Positions 8,012 to 16,888 are shown, counted from the first letter of the stretch. The stretch: DNA of 64,000 nucleotides from Microtetraspora malaysiensis (GCF_001528665.1 NZ_BBYJ01000017.1:348828-412827); one strand, 5' to 3'. Notes: generated by a model from the sequence alone, not told the origin. Translations and numbers: made by a program.

Positions 8012-8031
8012 TTCGTAGCCGCAGTCTGATT
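7996..8031 (+). repeat. Exact 18-bp tandem duplication spanning the anti-sigma gene's stop codon
   Basis: CGTAGCCGCAGTCTGATT occurs at 7996-8013 and, without a gap or mismatch, at 8014-8031. The first copy contains the TGA stop (8009-8011). The second provides a further TGA in the same frame at 8027-8029, so a readthrough product would gain only six residues. Confidence 0.95.
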
Positions 8032-8033
8032 CG

Positions 8034-8075
8034 AGATCGAGTGCCTCCCTGCAGGGGGCGGCGCTCGATCTTTTT
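8034..8075 (+). terminator. Intrinsic terminator after the bldG operon
   Basis: AGATCGAGTGCC (8034-8045) pairs with GGCGCTCGATCT (8060-8071) over 12 positions with one G-U pair, followed by TTTTT at 8071-8075. It ends the bldG/anti-sigma transcript before hppA. Confidence 0.8.
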
Positions 8076-8438
8076 GTATTGCTCACCATCCCCGATATGC
8101 GGTCATCCGAAACGCTCGATTCGGGCCCGCCGTTACATTGACCGCATAGGGTCAAGCAAGCGGCTTAAGCAGGCAAAGATCACGCTGGTGCGAAACGTCA
8201 TCGCGATTGACAGTCGAAAGGGCCTTCATATCCGACGCCCCGCTGCGTAGACTCCCGGCACCGGCCAAGGTATTGCGGATGCAACCGGAAGCGGCACTGC
8301 CAACCACCCGGAAGGCGCCGCTCGGCCCGCCGAAACCTTTACAGCAGCGCCGCCCGGGACATACGAGTCGGCGTGGATAGCAGCGCATTTCTTTGTTGTT
8401 CGCGCGGACTCCAGAACCCGTCTGGCCGAGGAGGACGG
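8076..8438. other. Long hppA leader/promoter region with an 18-bp palindrome
   Basis: There is no credible gene in these 363 bases. A perfect inverted repeat TTGACC-GCATAG-GGTCAA lies at 8138-8155 and could be an operator. TTGACA at 8207-8212 is a good -35 candidate, but no convincing -10 lies 16-18 bases on (TATCCG at 8229 is weak). I looked for known riboswitch cores and recognised none. The leader is unusually long for this window. Confidence 0.45.
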
Positions 8439-10787
8439 ATGTCTGCCTATCTTGCCGCTGACGAAGGCGCAGCGGTATCCCTGAACGGATCCCATCTCAC
8501 TCTTGTCGTCGTGGTCGCCGCGGTGGCCCTGATCGCTCTCGCTGTCGCGGGTGGTCTCGTCCGCGAGGTGCTCTCAGCGGGGCAGGGCACCGAGCGAATG
8601 CAAAACATCTCTCGGGCCGTGCAGCAAGGTGCCGCCGCGTATCTCACGCGGCAGTTCCGTACGCTGGCCCTCTTCGTCGTCATCATTCCCTTCCTGTTGT
8701 TCCTGTTGCCATCGTCCTCGACCGGCGTGGCCGTGGGGCGGTCCCTGTTCTTCGTGGTGGGCGCGGTGTTCTCCGCGCTGACCGGTTTCACCGGCATGTG
8801 GCTCGCCGTACGCGGCAACGTCCGCGTCGCCGCCGCCGCCCGGGGCGCGCAGGCGGGCGGCGAGGGCATCACGCCGGGCGAGAAGGCCGCGATGCGGATC
8901 GCCTTCCGCACCGGCGGCGTGGCGGGCATGTTCACGGTGGGCCTCGGCCTTCTCGGCGCGGCGATCGTCGTGCTCATCTACAAGAACGACGCGCCCAGCG
9001 TCCTTGAGGGCTTCGGCTTCGGCGCCGCGCTGCTCGCCATGTTCATGCGTGTCGGCGGCGGCATCTTCACCAAGGCCGCCGACGTCGGCGCCGACCTGGT
9101 CGGCAAGGTGGAGCAGGGCATCCCGGAGGACGACCCCCGCAACGCGGCCACCATCGCCGACAACGTGGGCGACAACGTCGGCGACTGCGCCGGCATGGCG
9201 GCCGACCTGTTCGAGTCGTACGCGGTCATGCTGGTCGCCAGCCTGATCCTGGGCAAGGCCGCCTTCGGCACCGAGGGCCTGGTGTTCCCGCTGATCGTCC
9301 CGATGATCGGCGTCATCACGGCGATCATCGGCATCTTCACCACCGCGCCGCGCTCGGGCGACCGCAACGGGATGGCCGCGATCAACCGCGGCTTCTTCAT
9401 CTCCGCGGGCATCTCCGCGGTGCTGGTGGCGGTTGCCGCCTTCGCGTATCTGCCTGCGAGCTTCTCCGAGCTGAACGGCGTGAGCAAGGAGATCGCGGCT
9501 CTCGGCTCCGACCCGCGCCTGATCGCCATCGGCGCCGTGCTGATCGGTCTGGTGCTCGCCAGCGCGATCCAGATTCTCACCGGCTACTTCACAGAGACCA
9601 ACCGGCGTCCGGTGAAGGAGATCGGGGAGAGCTCGCTGACCGGCGCGGCGACCGTCATCCTGTCCGGCATCTCGGTCGGCCTGGAGTCCGCCGTCTATTC
9701 CGCGCTCCTCATCGGCGGCGCCGTCTACGGCGCGTTCCTGCTCGGCTTCGGGAACGTGACCGTGGCGCTGTTCGCGGTCGCGCTCGCCGGCACCGGCCTG
9801 CTGACCACGGTCGGCGTGATCGTCTCCATGGACACGTTCGGTCCGGTCTCCGACAACGCCCAGGGCATCGCGGAGATGTCCGGCGACGTCGAGGGTGAGG
9901 GCGCCCGCGTGCTCACCTCTCTCGACGCGGTCGGCAACACCACCAAGGCGATCACCAAGGGCATCGCCATCGCGACCGCCGTACTGGCCGCGACGGCGCT
10001 GTTCGGGTCTTTCCGTACGGCCGTCGAGGACCAGCTCGCCAAGGCCAGCCAGGGCGTCAAGGAGGCGCTGGGGTCGTTCGCGAACTTCAGCCTCTCGGTC
10101 GACTCGCCGAACACGCTGGTCGGCCTGATCATCGGCGCCGCGGTCGTGTTCCTGTTCTCCGGCCTGGCGATCATGGCGGTCGGCCGGGCGGCCGGACGCG
10201 TCGTCTTCGAGGTGCGCGAGCAGTTCCGCACCAAGCCCGGGATCATGGACGGCACCGAGCAGCCCGACTACGGCCGCGTGGTGGACATCTGCACCCGCGA
10301 CTCCCTGCGCGAGCTGGCCACGCCCGGCCTGCTCGCCGTCATGACGCCCATCGCCGTCGGCTTCGCCTTCGGGTACGCGCCACTCGGGGCCTACCTGGCG
10401 GGCGCGATCGCCGCCGGCACCCTGATGGCGGTGTTCCTGGCGAACTCCGGTGGCGCCTGGGACAACGCCAAGAAGCTGGTCGAGGACGGCCACCACGGCG
10501 GCAAGGGGTCGCAGGCCCACGAGGCGACCGTCATCGGCGACACCGTCGGCGACCCGTTCAAGGACACCGCGGGCCCCGCGATCAACCCGCTGATCAAGGT
10601 GATGAACCTGGTGGCGCTGCTGATCGCCCCGGCGGTCGTGGCCTACGCCGACAACGTCGCGCTGCGTGTCGGCGTCACGGTCGTCGCCCTCGCGGTGGTC
10701 GTGGTCGCGATCGTGGTGTCCAAGCGCCGCTCGGGCGGCATCACCTCCAACAACGAGGAGCGCGCCCCGGAGATCGTGGCGAGCTGA
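8439..10787 (+). CDS. hppA: Membrane-bound proton-translocating pyrophosphatase (K+-independent type)
   Basis: This integral membrane H+-PPase hydrolyses pyrophosphate and pumps protons. It has about 16 membrane segments. The catalytic motifs are present: DVGADLVGKVEQGIPEDDPR, then DNVGDNVGDCAGMAADLFE, and near the C-terminus DNAKK...GDTVGDPFKDTAGPA. GNTTKAITKG has Lys and Thr at the two positions that in the family mark the K+-independent class. The start ATG 8439 is chosen because GAGGAGG sits at 8429-8435; in-frame codons upstream lack this. The gene follows the bldG pair, as in Streptomyces. A 12-bp-stem terminator precedes it and a strong terminator follows. Confidence 0.95.
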   Translation: MSAYLAADEGAAVSLNGSHLTLVVVVAAVALIALAVAGGLVREVLSAGQGTERMQNISRAVQQGAAAYLTRQFRTLALFVVIIPFLLFLLPSSSTGVAVGRSLFFVVGAVFSALTGFTGMWLAVRGNVRVAAAARGAQAGGEGITPGEKAAMRIAFRTGGVAGMFTVGLGLLGAAIVVLIYKNDAPSVLEGFGFGAALLAMFMRVGGGIFTKAADVGADLVGKVEQGIPEDDPRNAATIADNVGDNVGDCAGMAADLFESYAVMLVASLILGKAAFGTEGLVFPLIVPMIGVITAIIGIFTTAPRSGDRNGMAAINRGFFISAGISAVLVAVAAFAYLPASFSELNGVSKEIAALGSDPRLIAIGAVLIGLVLASAIQILTGYFTETNRRPVKEIGESSLTGAATVILSGISVGLESAVYSALLIGGAVYGAFLLGFGNVTVALFAVALAGTGLLTTVGVIVSMDTFGPVSDNAQGIAEMSGDVEGEGARVLTSLDAVGNTTKAITKGIAIATAVLAATALFGSFRTAVEDQLAKASQGVKEALGSFANFSLSVDSPNTLVGLIIGAAVVFLFSGLAIMAVGRAAGRVVFEVREQFRTKPGIMDGTEQPDYGRVVDICTRDSLRELATPGLLAVMTPIAVGFAFGYAPLGAYLAGAIAAGTLMAVFLANSGGAWDNAKKLVEDGHHGGKGSQAHEATVIGDTVGDPFKDTAGPAINPLIKVMNLVALLIAPAVVAYADNVALRVGVTVVALAVVVVAIVVSKRRSGGITSNNEERAPEIVAS

Positions 10788-10798
10788 GACAACCGTCC

Positions 10799-10840
10799 CC
10801 GAGGGCCTTCCGCGAGCGCGGGGGCCCTCGGCCTTTTTCC
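10799..10840 (+). terminator. Intrinsic terminator after hppA
   Basis: CCGAGGGCC (10799-10807) pairs with GGCCCTCGG (10823-10831) around a 15-base loop, followed by CCTTTTT. It is a clear factor-independent terminator 12 bases after the hppA stop. Confidence 0.9.
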
Positions 10841-10862
10841 GGCGCATCTAGACTCAGGAGTC

Positions 10863-10964
10863 ATGGACAAGCCATCCGGCGGGCGTACCCTCCTGCTGAT
10901 CCTGCTCGGAATGCTCGCGATGTTCGCGGTGATCATCGCGCTCGCCGTCTGGGCGTCCAGATGA
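10863..10964 (+). CDS. 33-residue single-pass membrane peptide
   Basis: A short gene of 34 codons including the stop. It has a basic N-terminus (MDKPSGGR), then an uninterrupted hydrophobic helix (about residues 9-30) and a short WASR tail. Its stop codon overlaps the ATG of the next gene in ATGA (10961-10964), the arrangement that recurs throughout this window and argues for real translation. No signal-peptidase site follows the helix, so it should stay in the membrane. I do not recognise the family. A role connected with the phosphatase it is coupled to is only a guess. Confidence 0.6.
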   Translation: MDKPSGGRTLLLILLGMLAMFAVIIALAVWASR

Positions 10965-11431
10965 ACGGCGCTCCGATGAAGACGCTGATCGTCGTACGGC
11001 ACGCGACGGCCGCGCAGGTGCCCGGCCTGGCCGACCGCGAGCGTCCGCTCACCGACCAGGGGAAGCACGACGCCCGCCAGGCGGGCGATCTCATCCGGCC
11101 GCTGCGACCGGAGCTCGTCCTCTGCTCGCCCTCGGTCCGCACCAGGCAGACCGCGGACCTGCTCGGGGTCGACGCGCCGATCGAGATCGAGCACGACATC
11201 TACGAGGCGTACGCCGACGAGCTGCTCGACCTGCTGCGCCGTACCGGACCCGAGGTCGAGACGCTGGTGCTCGTCGGTCACAACCCGGGCGTTCACGAGC
11301 TCGTGCTCATGCTCACCGGGGACGGGGACGCGGGTTTTCCTCCCGGGGCGTACGCCGTGATCGGGCTGCACGGCGGCTGGCAGGATCTCGACCCGGGGAC
11401 CGGCGTTCTTGTCCGGGCGCACCGCCCTTAG
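10961..11431 (+). CDS. SixA-like histidine phosphatase
   Basis: A histidine-phosphatase-superfamily protein of 156 residues, or 151 if it starts at ATG 10976. The catalytic VVRHATAA motif (about residues 11-18) and the second histidine in VLVGHNPGVHEL mark the SixA branch. SixA-type enzymes dephosphorylate phosphohistidine on phosphotransfer proteins. Which protein is the substrate here is unknown. The ATGA overlap with the small membrane gene suggests ATG 10961 as the start. The FUSC gene begins inside its last 23 bases, so the three genes form one operon. Confidence 0.85.
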   Translation: MNGAPMKTLIVVRHATAAQVPGLADRERPLTDQGKHDARQAGDLIRPLRPELVLCSPSVRTRQTADLLGVDAPIEIEHDIYEAYADELLDLLRRTGPEVETLVLVGHNPGVHELVLMLTGDGDAGFPPGAYAVIGLHGGWQDLDPGTGVLVRAHRP

Positions 11432-13616
11432 ACGCTGGGCAGGCCGGGCCGCCCGGGCGCTGAGGGTCGAGGACCCCCGCCTGGCGCTCGGGATCGGCGT
11501 GGTCGGCGGCGCCTGCGTGGCCGTCCCGCTGATCGTCGGGCTCCTCGTGGGCCATCCCGGCGGAGGTGCGGTGATCAGCACCGGCGCGTGGCTGGTCGCG
11601 GTCAGGGGCGCGCGCGATCCCGGAGGCATCCGGATGGCCCGGCTCCTCGGCGCCACCTTCGCGCTGGCGGTCGGCACCCTGCTCGGCATCGTGCTGGTCG
11701 GCAGGAACGAGTGGTTGCTCGTCCTGGTCACCCCGGCCCTCGCCGCGCTGGGCATCGTGGTGCCGATGGTGGGCCCGACGGCGGCGCTCGCGCTGCTGCT
11801 GACCGCGGCCAACCCGCTGCCCGTCGATCCGATCCCGCACCTGGGGCTGATGCTCCTCGGGGGACTGCTGGCCACGGTGCTGCTGCCCCTGCCGTGGCCG
11901 TGGCGGGCCACCCGGCCCCTGCCGATCGTCCTGTCGGGGACCGCCGCGTGCCTGGCCGAACTGGTGGACGCGGCCGCCGACGTGAGCCTCGACCGGGACG
12001 CCTGGGACGAGCGGCGGCGCGCGGCCACGGCGGCCCTGGAGAAGGCCAGAAAGGCCCGCGCGCGGCGGCGCTGGCAGCGGCGCTCCCCACAGGCGGAGGC
12101 GGTGGTGGCCGCGTTCCGGCGGGTGCTGTACGAGGCGGTGACGCTGCGGGGCCTGTGCACCACGCTCTACCGCCAACTCCCGGACGTGGACGAGCACGTG
12201 GGCGTCTCGTCGCTCACCGCGATGCTCGCCCGGTCGCTGCGCTCGATGTCGCAGGCGCTCGCCCGCCCCGAGACCGGCCTGGAGCTCCCGGTCGGGATCG
12301 ACTCGTTCAAGGAGCGGGTGGACGCGCTGCGGGGCGAGCGGCCGAAGGGCGAGCGCGAGCTGCTGGTCCTCGTGATGCTCCGCCAGGTGGAGAACTGCGC
12401 CGAACGGCTGACCGCGGCGGTGGAGAAGGCGGCCGGGCCCGCGCTCGAACTGTCGTCGCCGCGGCTGGCCCTGCCGCAGCTCGGCGCGCCGGTCACGCCC
12501 GAGGTGCGCTACCGGCTGGCCCTCGACGACCCGGGGTTCCGGCACGCGCTGCGGGTCGCGCTCGGCACGCTGATCGCGATGTTGATCATCGTGTTCGTCA
12601 AACCGGCCTACCCGCACTGGCTCGCGATCACCGTGCTGGTGACGATCCAGCCGACGTACGGGGAGACGATCGCGAAGGCGGGCGGGCGCACGCTCGGGAC
12701 GGCGATCGGCGGCAGCGTCGCGGCCCTGATCCTGCTGGTCGCGCCGCACCGCTGGCCGCTGGCGATCCTGATCACGGTCGCGGCGTTCCTGGCGTTCAGC
12801 ATGGCGGGCGCCCGGTTCGCGTACTGGATCATGTTCCTCAACATGTTCGTGCTCCTGCTCATCGACTTCCAGGTGCCGCAGCGGCCGCAGCTCGCGGGAG
12901 CACGGGTGGGGCTGACCTTCCTCGGCGGCGTCATCGCGCTGGCCTGCACCCGCCTGCTGTGGCCGCGCGGCGAGACGGCCCGGCTGGCCGACCGCGTGGC
13001 GCGGTTGCTGCGGACGCACGGCGCCGTCTCGCGGACGCTGGCCCAGGTGAGCCGGGGCGAGCTGCCGCAGGAGAAGGCCGAGGAGGCCATCAGGAAGGCG
13101 TCACGCGCCGCGGATGCGGTGTCGCGGGCTCTCGACTACATCGCGCATGAGCCGGGCGTCACGGCGCCGGAGGAGGTCGCGGAGGCGGTGGCGCTCGCGC
13201 AGCGGGTCCGCGACGACCTGATCGCGGTCACCTCGGTGCTGCGGGGAGAGCGGGCCGACGCCGGGCCCGCCCCCGAGATCCTGGACGCCGTCGCCGACCG
13301 GCTGGAGGACGCCGCCACGGCCGTGGAGGCCCGCGAGCCGTACGAACCGGGCAGTGAGGTGGAGGGCGCGCTGGCCGACTTCGGCGGCTGGCTGGGCACG
13401 CTGGCCGAGCGCCGCTTGGAGGAGCTGGACGCGGCGCCGGCCGACAAGGCGACCAAGGTGCGGCGGACGCTGCTGCAGGCGGCGGCGGTCCGCCACGCGA
13501 TGCGCTCGCTCAACGCGGAGTCGGCGCGGCTGTGCGAACGCGCCGCCGCCGCGTTCGCCGCGGACGGCGCCGAGGCAGCCGGACGCGGCCGCTCGCCGGT
13601 CACCGATAAGGAGTGA
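11409..13616 (+). CDS. FUSC-family membrane transporter
   Basis: A 735-residue protein of the fusaric-acid-resistance/aromatic-acid-exporter (FUSC/YccS) family. Two blocks of membrane helices (about residues 25-180 and 390-525) are each followed by a long cytoplasmic helical region, the usual duplicated layout. The second half contains YRLALDDPGFRHALRVALGT and HWLAITVLVTIQPTYGETI, typical of the FUSC core. TTG 11409 is the start that keeps the protein complete; it overlaps the SixA gene by 23 bases. The substrate cannot be read from the sequence. It ends 17 bases inside the convergent serB gene. Confidence 0.85.
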   Translation: MSGRTALRRWAGRAARALRVEDPRLALGIGVVGGACVAVPLIVGLLVGHPGGGAVISTGAWLVAVRGARDPGGIRMARLLGATFALAVGTLLGIVLVGRNEWLLVLVTPALAALGIVVPMVGPTAALALLLTAANPLPVDPIPHLGLMLLGGLLATVLLPLPWPWRATRPLPIVLSGTAACLAELVDAAADVSLDRDAWDERRRAATAALEKARKARARRRWQRRSPQAEAVVAAFRRVLYEAVTLRGLCTTLYRQLPDVDEHVGVSSLTAMLARSLRSMSQALARPETGLELPVGIDSFKERVDALRGERPKGERELLVLVMLRQVENCAERLTAAVEKAAGPALELSSPRLALPQLGAPVTPEVRYRLALDDPGFRHALRVALGTLIAMLIIVFVKPAYPHWLAITVLVTIQPTYGETIAKAGGRTLGTAIGGSVAALILLVAPHRWPLAILITVAAFLAFSMAGARFAYWIMFLNMFVLLLIDFQVPQRPQLAGARVGLTFLGGVIALACTRLLWPRGETARLADRVARLLRTHGAVSRTLAQVSRGELPQEKAEEAIRKASRAADAVSRALDYIAHEPGVTAPEEVAEAVALAQRVRDDLIAVTSVLRGERADAGPAPEILDAVADRLEDAATAVEAREPYEPGSEVEGALADFGGWLGTLAERRLEELDAAPADKATKVRRTLLQAAAVRHAMRSLNAESARLCERAAAAFAADGAEAAGRGRSPVTDKE

Positions 13617-14823
13617 CGACCCCGTCCTCGGCGTCCGCGGCCTCGACCTCCTCGCGTGAGATGCCGAGCAGGTAGAGGATCGAGTCCAGGTACGGCACGT
13701 TGACGGCGGTGTCGGCCGCCTGTCGCACGATCGGCTTGGCGTTGAAGGCGATGCCGATGCCCGCCGCGGCGATCATGTCGAGGTCGTTGGCGCCGTCGCC
13801 GATCGCGACGGTCTGGCTGATCGGGATGCCCGCCTGCGCGGCGAACCGCTCCAGGGCGCGGGCCTTGCCGGGGCGGTCCACGATCTCGCCCACCACCCGG
13901 CCGGTCAGCCTGCCGTCGACCACCTCCAGCGTGTTGGCCGCGGAGTAGTCGATGCCGAGCTCCTTGACCAGACTGTCGGTGATCTGCGTGAACCCGCCGC
14001 TGACGATCGCGAAGCGGTAGTCGAGGCGCTTCAGCGTACGGACGAGCGTGCGCGCGCCGGGCGTGTAGACGACCTCCTTCGCGACCTGCTCGAAGATCTC
14101 CTCGGGCAGCCCCTCAAGCAGGGCCACCCGCCGGGTCAGCGACTCGGCGAAGTCGAGCTCGCCGCGCATGGCCTCCTCGGTCACCCGGGCCACCTCGTCG
14201 AGGCATCCCGCGTGCCTGGCCAGCAGCTCGATCACCTCGGCCTGGATGAGCGTCGAGTCGACGTCCATCACGATGAGCCGCTTGGCCCGCCGATGCAGAC
14301 CGGAGCGCTGGACGGCCACGTCCACCTGCTGGAGCGCGGCCTCGGCGGCCAGCTCGGCCCGCATCGCCATCGGGTCGGCCCCGGACACCGCGAGTTCGAT
14401 GCACGTGACGGGGTAGCTCGACAGCCGCTCGATGCGGTCGATGTTGGCCCCGCACGCGGCGATCCTGCCGCTGATCCCGGCCATGGCGGCCGGGGTGAGC
14501 GGGGCGCCGAGCACGGTGACGTGCAGGCGGCCGCGGCGCCGCTTCTCCTTGGAGACGGTGCCGGTGGCGATCTCCAGCTCCATGTCGAGGTCGGAGGCGA
14601 CCTGCTCGACGGCGGTCCACAGCCCGCCAAGCGTGCCACCGGTGCCGGTCGGCGGCCCGCCCGCGTAGGCGACGAGCACTCCGAGGGTGAGCCGGCCGCG
14701 GATGACGACCTGCTCGACGTCCGCGACGGTCACGGGAAACCCGGCCAGCACGGTGAACAGACGCGAGGTGACTCCCGGCCGATCCGGACCGGTGAGTGTG
14801 ATCAGGAGCGTGCGCTGGTTCAT
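13600..14823 (-). CDS. serB: Phosphoserine phosphatase with N-terminal ACT domains
   Basis: The enzyme makes L-serine from O-phosphoserine in the last step of serine synthesis. The N-terminal ~180 residues are ACT-type regulatory repeats (TLLITLTGPDRPGVTSRLFT). The HAD catalytic part has DVDSTLIQAEVIELLA (motif I), SGGFTQITDSL (motif II), a conserved lysine in DRPGKARALERFA and GDGANDLDMI (motif IV). It is 407 residues from ATG 14823; a TTG three codons upstream is less likely. Two ACT-like halves are typical of actinobacterial SerB2, in which serine binding controls activity. The 3' end overlaps the convergent FUSC gene by 17 bases. Confidence 0.95.
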   Translation of the reverse strand: MNQRTLLITLTGPDRPGVTSRLFTVLAGFPVTVADVEQVVIRGRLTLGVLVAYAGGPPTGTGGTLGGLWTAVEQVASDLDMELEIATGTVSKEKRRRGRLHVTVLGAPLTPAAMAGISGRIAACGANIDRIERLSSYPVTCIELAVSGADPMAMRAELAAEAALQQVDVAVQRSGLHRRAKRLIVMDVDSTLIQAEVIELLARHAGCLDEVARVTEEAMRGELDFAESLTRRVALLEGLPEEIFEQVAKEVVYTPGARTLVRTLKRLDYRFAIVSGGFTQITDSLVKELGIDYSAANTLEVVDGRLTGRVVGEIVDRPGKARALERFAAQAGIPISQTVAIGDGANDLDMIAAAGIGIAFNAKPIVRQAADTAVNVPYLDSILYLLGISREEVEAADAEDGVVTPYR

Positions 14824-14967
14824 CGCCGCCAACGCTACTTGGCCCCGGTGCGTGGTCGCGCATGGGGTTCACCATGCGGACGCCTGACTGCCTCCATCGG
14901 GAGGCGCGGCGGTCATTTCGGCATGTCGTGATGGTGGTGAGACGCTTTGAGGGAAGGACGCGCGCCC

Positions 14968-15699
14968 ATGACGATCTCTCTCGACACCGGTCGCTACACG
15001 GTCGGCATGGCCATGACCCCCGCAGACCTGCAGGCCGCGCAGCGGCTGCGGTACCGCGTGTTCGCCGAGGAGATGGGGGCCAGGCTGGACACGCCGGTCT
15101 CCGGCCTCGACGTGGACGGCTTCGACGCCTACTGCGACCACCTGGTCGTCCGTGACGGGCGCGAGGTGGTCGGGACGTACCGGCTGCTGCCGCCGGGCCG
15201 GGCGGACCGGCTGTACTCGGACTCGGAGTTCGATCTCGGCGCGCTCGCCGGGATCAGGCGCGAGCTGGTCGAGGTCGGGCGCACCTGCGTTCACCCGGAT
15301 CACCGCGAGGGCACGGTCGTCGGACTGCTCTGGGCGGGGATCGCGCGGTACATGGTCGAGGGCGGCTTCCGGTGGCTCGGCGGTTGCTGCTCGATCCCCC
15401 TTGATGACGGGGGCGTGACGGCGGCGCGGGTCGCCGCATGTGTGCCTCTCGGCCCGGAGGAGTACCGGGTCCGGCCGCGCCACGCGTGGCGTCCGGCCCG
15501 GCGCGCGGGGGCGCAGGCGGTGCCGTCCGGGCGCTTCGTGCCGCCCACGCTGCTGCGCGGATATCTCCGCCTGGGCGCGTGGGTGTGCGGCGCGCCGGCG
15601 CACGACCCGGACTTCGGCGCCGCGGACTTCTTCGTGCTCCTGTCCATGGACCGGATGGACGGGCGCTACCTCCGTCACTTCCTCGGGGGCGGGCGGTGA
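14968..15699 (+). CDS. olsB: OlsB-like ornithine-acyl-ACP N-acyltransferase (GNAT fold)
   Basis: The 243-residue protein matches the acetyltransferase-like OlsB/hemolysin family: LQAAQRLRYRVFAEEMGA at the N-terminus, GTYRLLPP, then ELVEVGRTCVHPDHR and LLWAGIARYMVE. OlsB adds a 3-hydroxyacyl chain to ornithine to give lyso-ornithine lipid. ATG 14968 has GGGAAGG upstream. The next gene, an OlsA/PlsC-type acyltransferase, overlaps it in GTGA, so the pair can make complete ornithine lipid, a phosphate-free membrane lipid. Substrate specificity is inferred from the pairing. Confidence 0.8.
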   Translation: MTISLDTGRYTVGMAMTPADLQAAQRLRYRVFAEEMGARLDTPVSGLDVDGFDAYCDHLVVRDGREVVGTYRLLPPGRADRLYSDSEFDLGALAGIRRELVEVGRTCVHPDHREGTVVGLLWAGIARYMVEGGFRWLGGCCSIPLDDGGVTAARVAACVPLGPEEYRVRPRHAWRPARRAGAQAVPSGRFVPPTLLRGYLRLGAWVCGAPAHDPDFGAADFFVLLSMDRMDGRYLRHFLGGGR

Positions 15700-16775
15700 C
15701 CGCGACCGCGATGATCCCGCTGCCGCCGCGTACGGCCGAGGCTCCGGCGGCGGACGCCGGGGGCGTCCCGTGGTTGCGGCCGAGCCCGTGCCTCCCCGAC
15801 GCGTGTGTGGAGCCCCCGGTCGCCGTCGCGGGCCCGGTCCGTCGCGTCCTGCGCCTCGCCGTCGCGGCGCTGGTGGTGCTCGCCGGGCTCCCGCTCTCCG
15901 TCGTCGCCCGCGCGGTGGGTACGGCGCGCAGGGGCCGCATCGTGGCGATGTGGACGCGCACCCTGCTCCGCGCCCTCGGCGTACGGCTGGACGTGCGGAC
16001 CGGGTTCGCGTTCGTGGCCGGGTCGCCTCCGTATCCGGCGCTGGAGAGCGCGGGAGGCGGCGAGGAGGCCGGGCGGGCATCCGGAGCCCGGGACGGCCGC
16101 GGGACGCTGGTCGTGGCCAACCACGTCTCGTGGCTGGACCCGCTTGTCGTGGCGGCGACGGTGCGCGCACGCCCCCTGGCCAAGCGCGAGATCGGCGCGT
16201 GGCCGGTGATCCGCACGCTCGCGGCGGGGGCGGGCGCGCTGTTCATCGACAGGGAGCGGCTCTCGGCGCTGCCGGAGGCGCTGGGAAGCGTCGCGGGGGC
16301 GCTGCGCACGGGCGACACCGTCGTCGCGTTCCCCGAGGGGACGACCTGGTGCGGGCGCGGCATGGGCGAGTTCCGTCCGGCGGTGTTCCAGGCGGCGCTC
16401 GACGCGGACGCGGCGGTGCGGCCGGTGACGCTGCGCTACCGGGAGGGCGACGCGACGTCCACCCGGGCCTGCTACGTGGGGGAGGACTCCCTCCTCGCGT
16501 CCGTGCTCCGCGTGGTGGCCACGCGCCGCCTGGTGGTCGAGGTGACGCGGTTCCCCGAGGTACGGCTCGCGGGGGCCGGAAGACGGCGCGCGCAGCGTCT
16601 GGCCCTCGCCAGACTCGCCGAGGCGTACGTGCGGACCGGGATGGCGGACGCGCCGGAACGCCATGTCGTGGCGCGACGTGAAACGGGCTCCCGGCCCGTC
16701 CTGGAACGGCGTCCGAGGGCGGCCGGCGAGGAGGCCCCCGCGGTGTTCGGATCGGCGTATCCGGGACGCGCCTGA
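15696..16775 (+). CDS. olsA: OlsA/PlsC-like acyltransferase
   Basis: A 359-residue 1-acylglycerol-3-phosphate-acyltransferase-type enzyme. It has an N-terminal hydrophobic segment (about residues 50-75), the catalytic NHVSWLDP (HX4D), and the substrate motif FPEGTTW. GTG 15696 overlaps the olsB stop (GTGA) and is preferred; an open frame extends 86 codons further upstream but would lie inside olsB. Beside olsB it most likely adds the second acyl chain to lyso-ornithine lipid. A general phosphatidic-acid role cannot be excluded. The C-terminal ~40 residues are low-complexity Arg/Ala/Glu. Confidence 0.75.
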   Translation: MTATAMIPLPPRTAEAPAADAGGVPWLRPSPCLPDACVEPPVAVAGPVRRVLRLAVAALVVLAGLPLSVVARAVGTARRGRIVAMWTRTLLRALGVRLDVRTGFAFVAGSPPYPALESAGGGEEAGRASGARDGRGTLVVANHVSWLDPLVVAATVRARPLAKREIGAWPVIRTLAAGAGALFIDRERLSALPEALGSVAGALRTGDTVVAFPEGTTWCGRGMGEFRPAVFQAALDADAAVRPVTLRYREGDATSTRACYVGEDSLLASVLRVVATRRLVVEVTRFPEVRLAGAGRRRAQRLALARLAEAYVRTGMADAPERHVVARRETGSRPVLERRPRAAGEEAPAVFGSAYPGRA

Positions 16776-16888
16776 CGGCGGCGGAAGATCAGGGCGGGGG
16801 CCGGCCGGCCGGACGGAGGCGTCGCGTCGGGGAGGGCGGCTGGGGCGGCGGAGCCTCCGACCGGCGTTCCGGGAACCACCCGGGTGGA

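Noticed and set aside
8076-8438. A riboswitch in the hppA leader
   Set aside because: No core of the cobalamin, ydaO, SAM or other classes I know could be matched; only a palindrome and a weak promoter remain.
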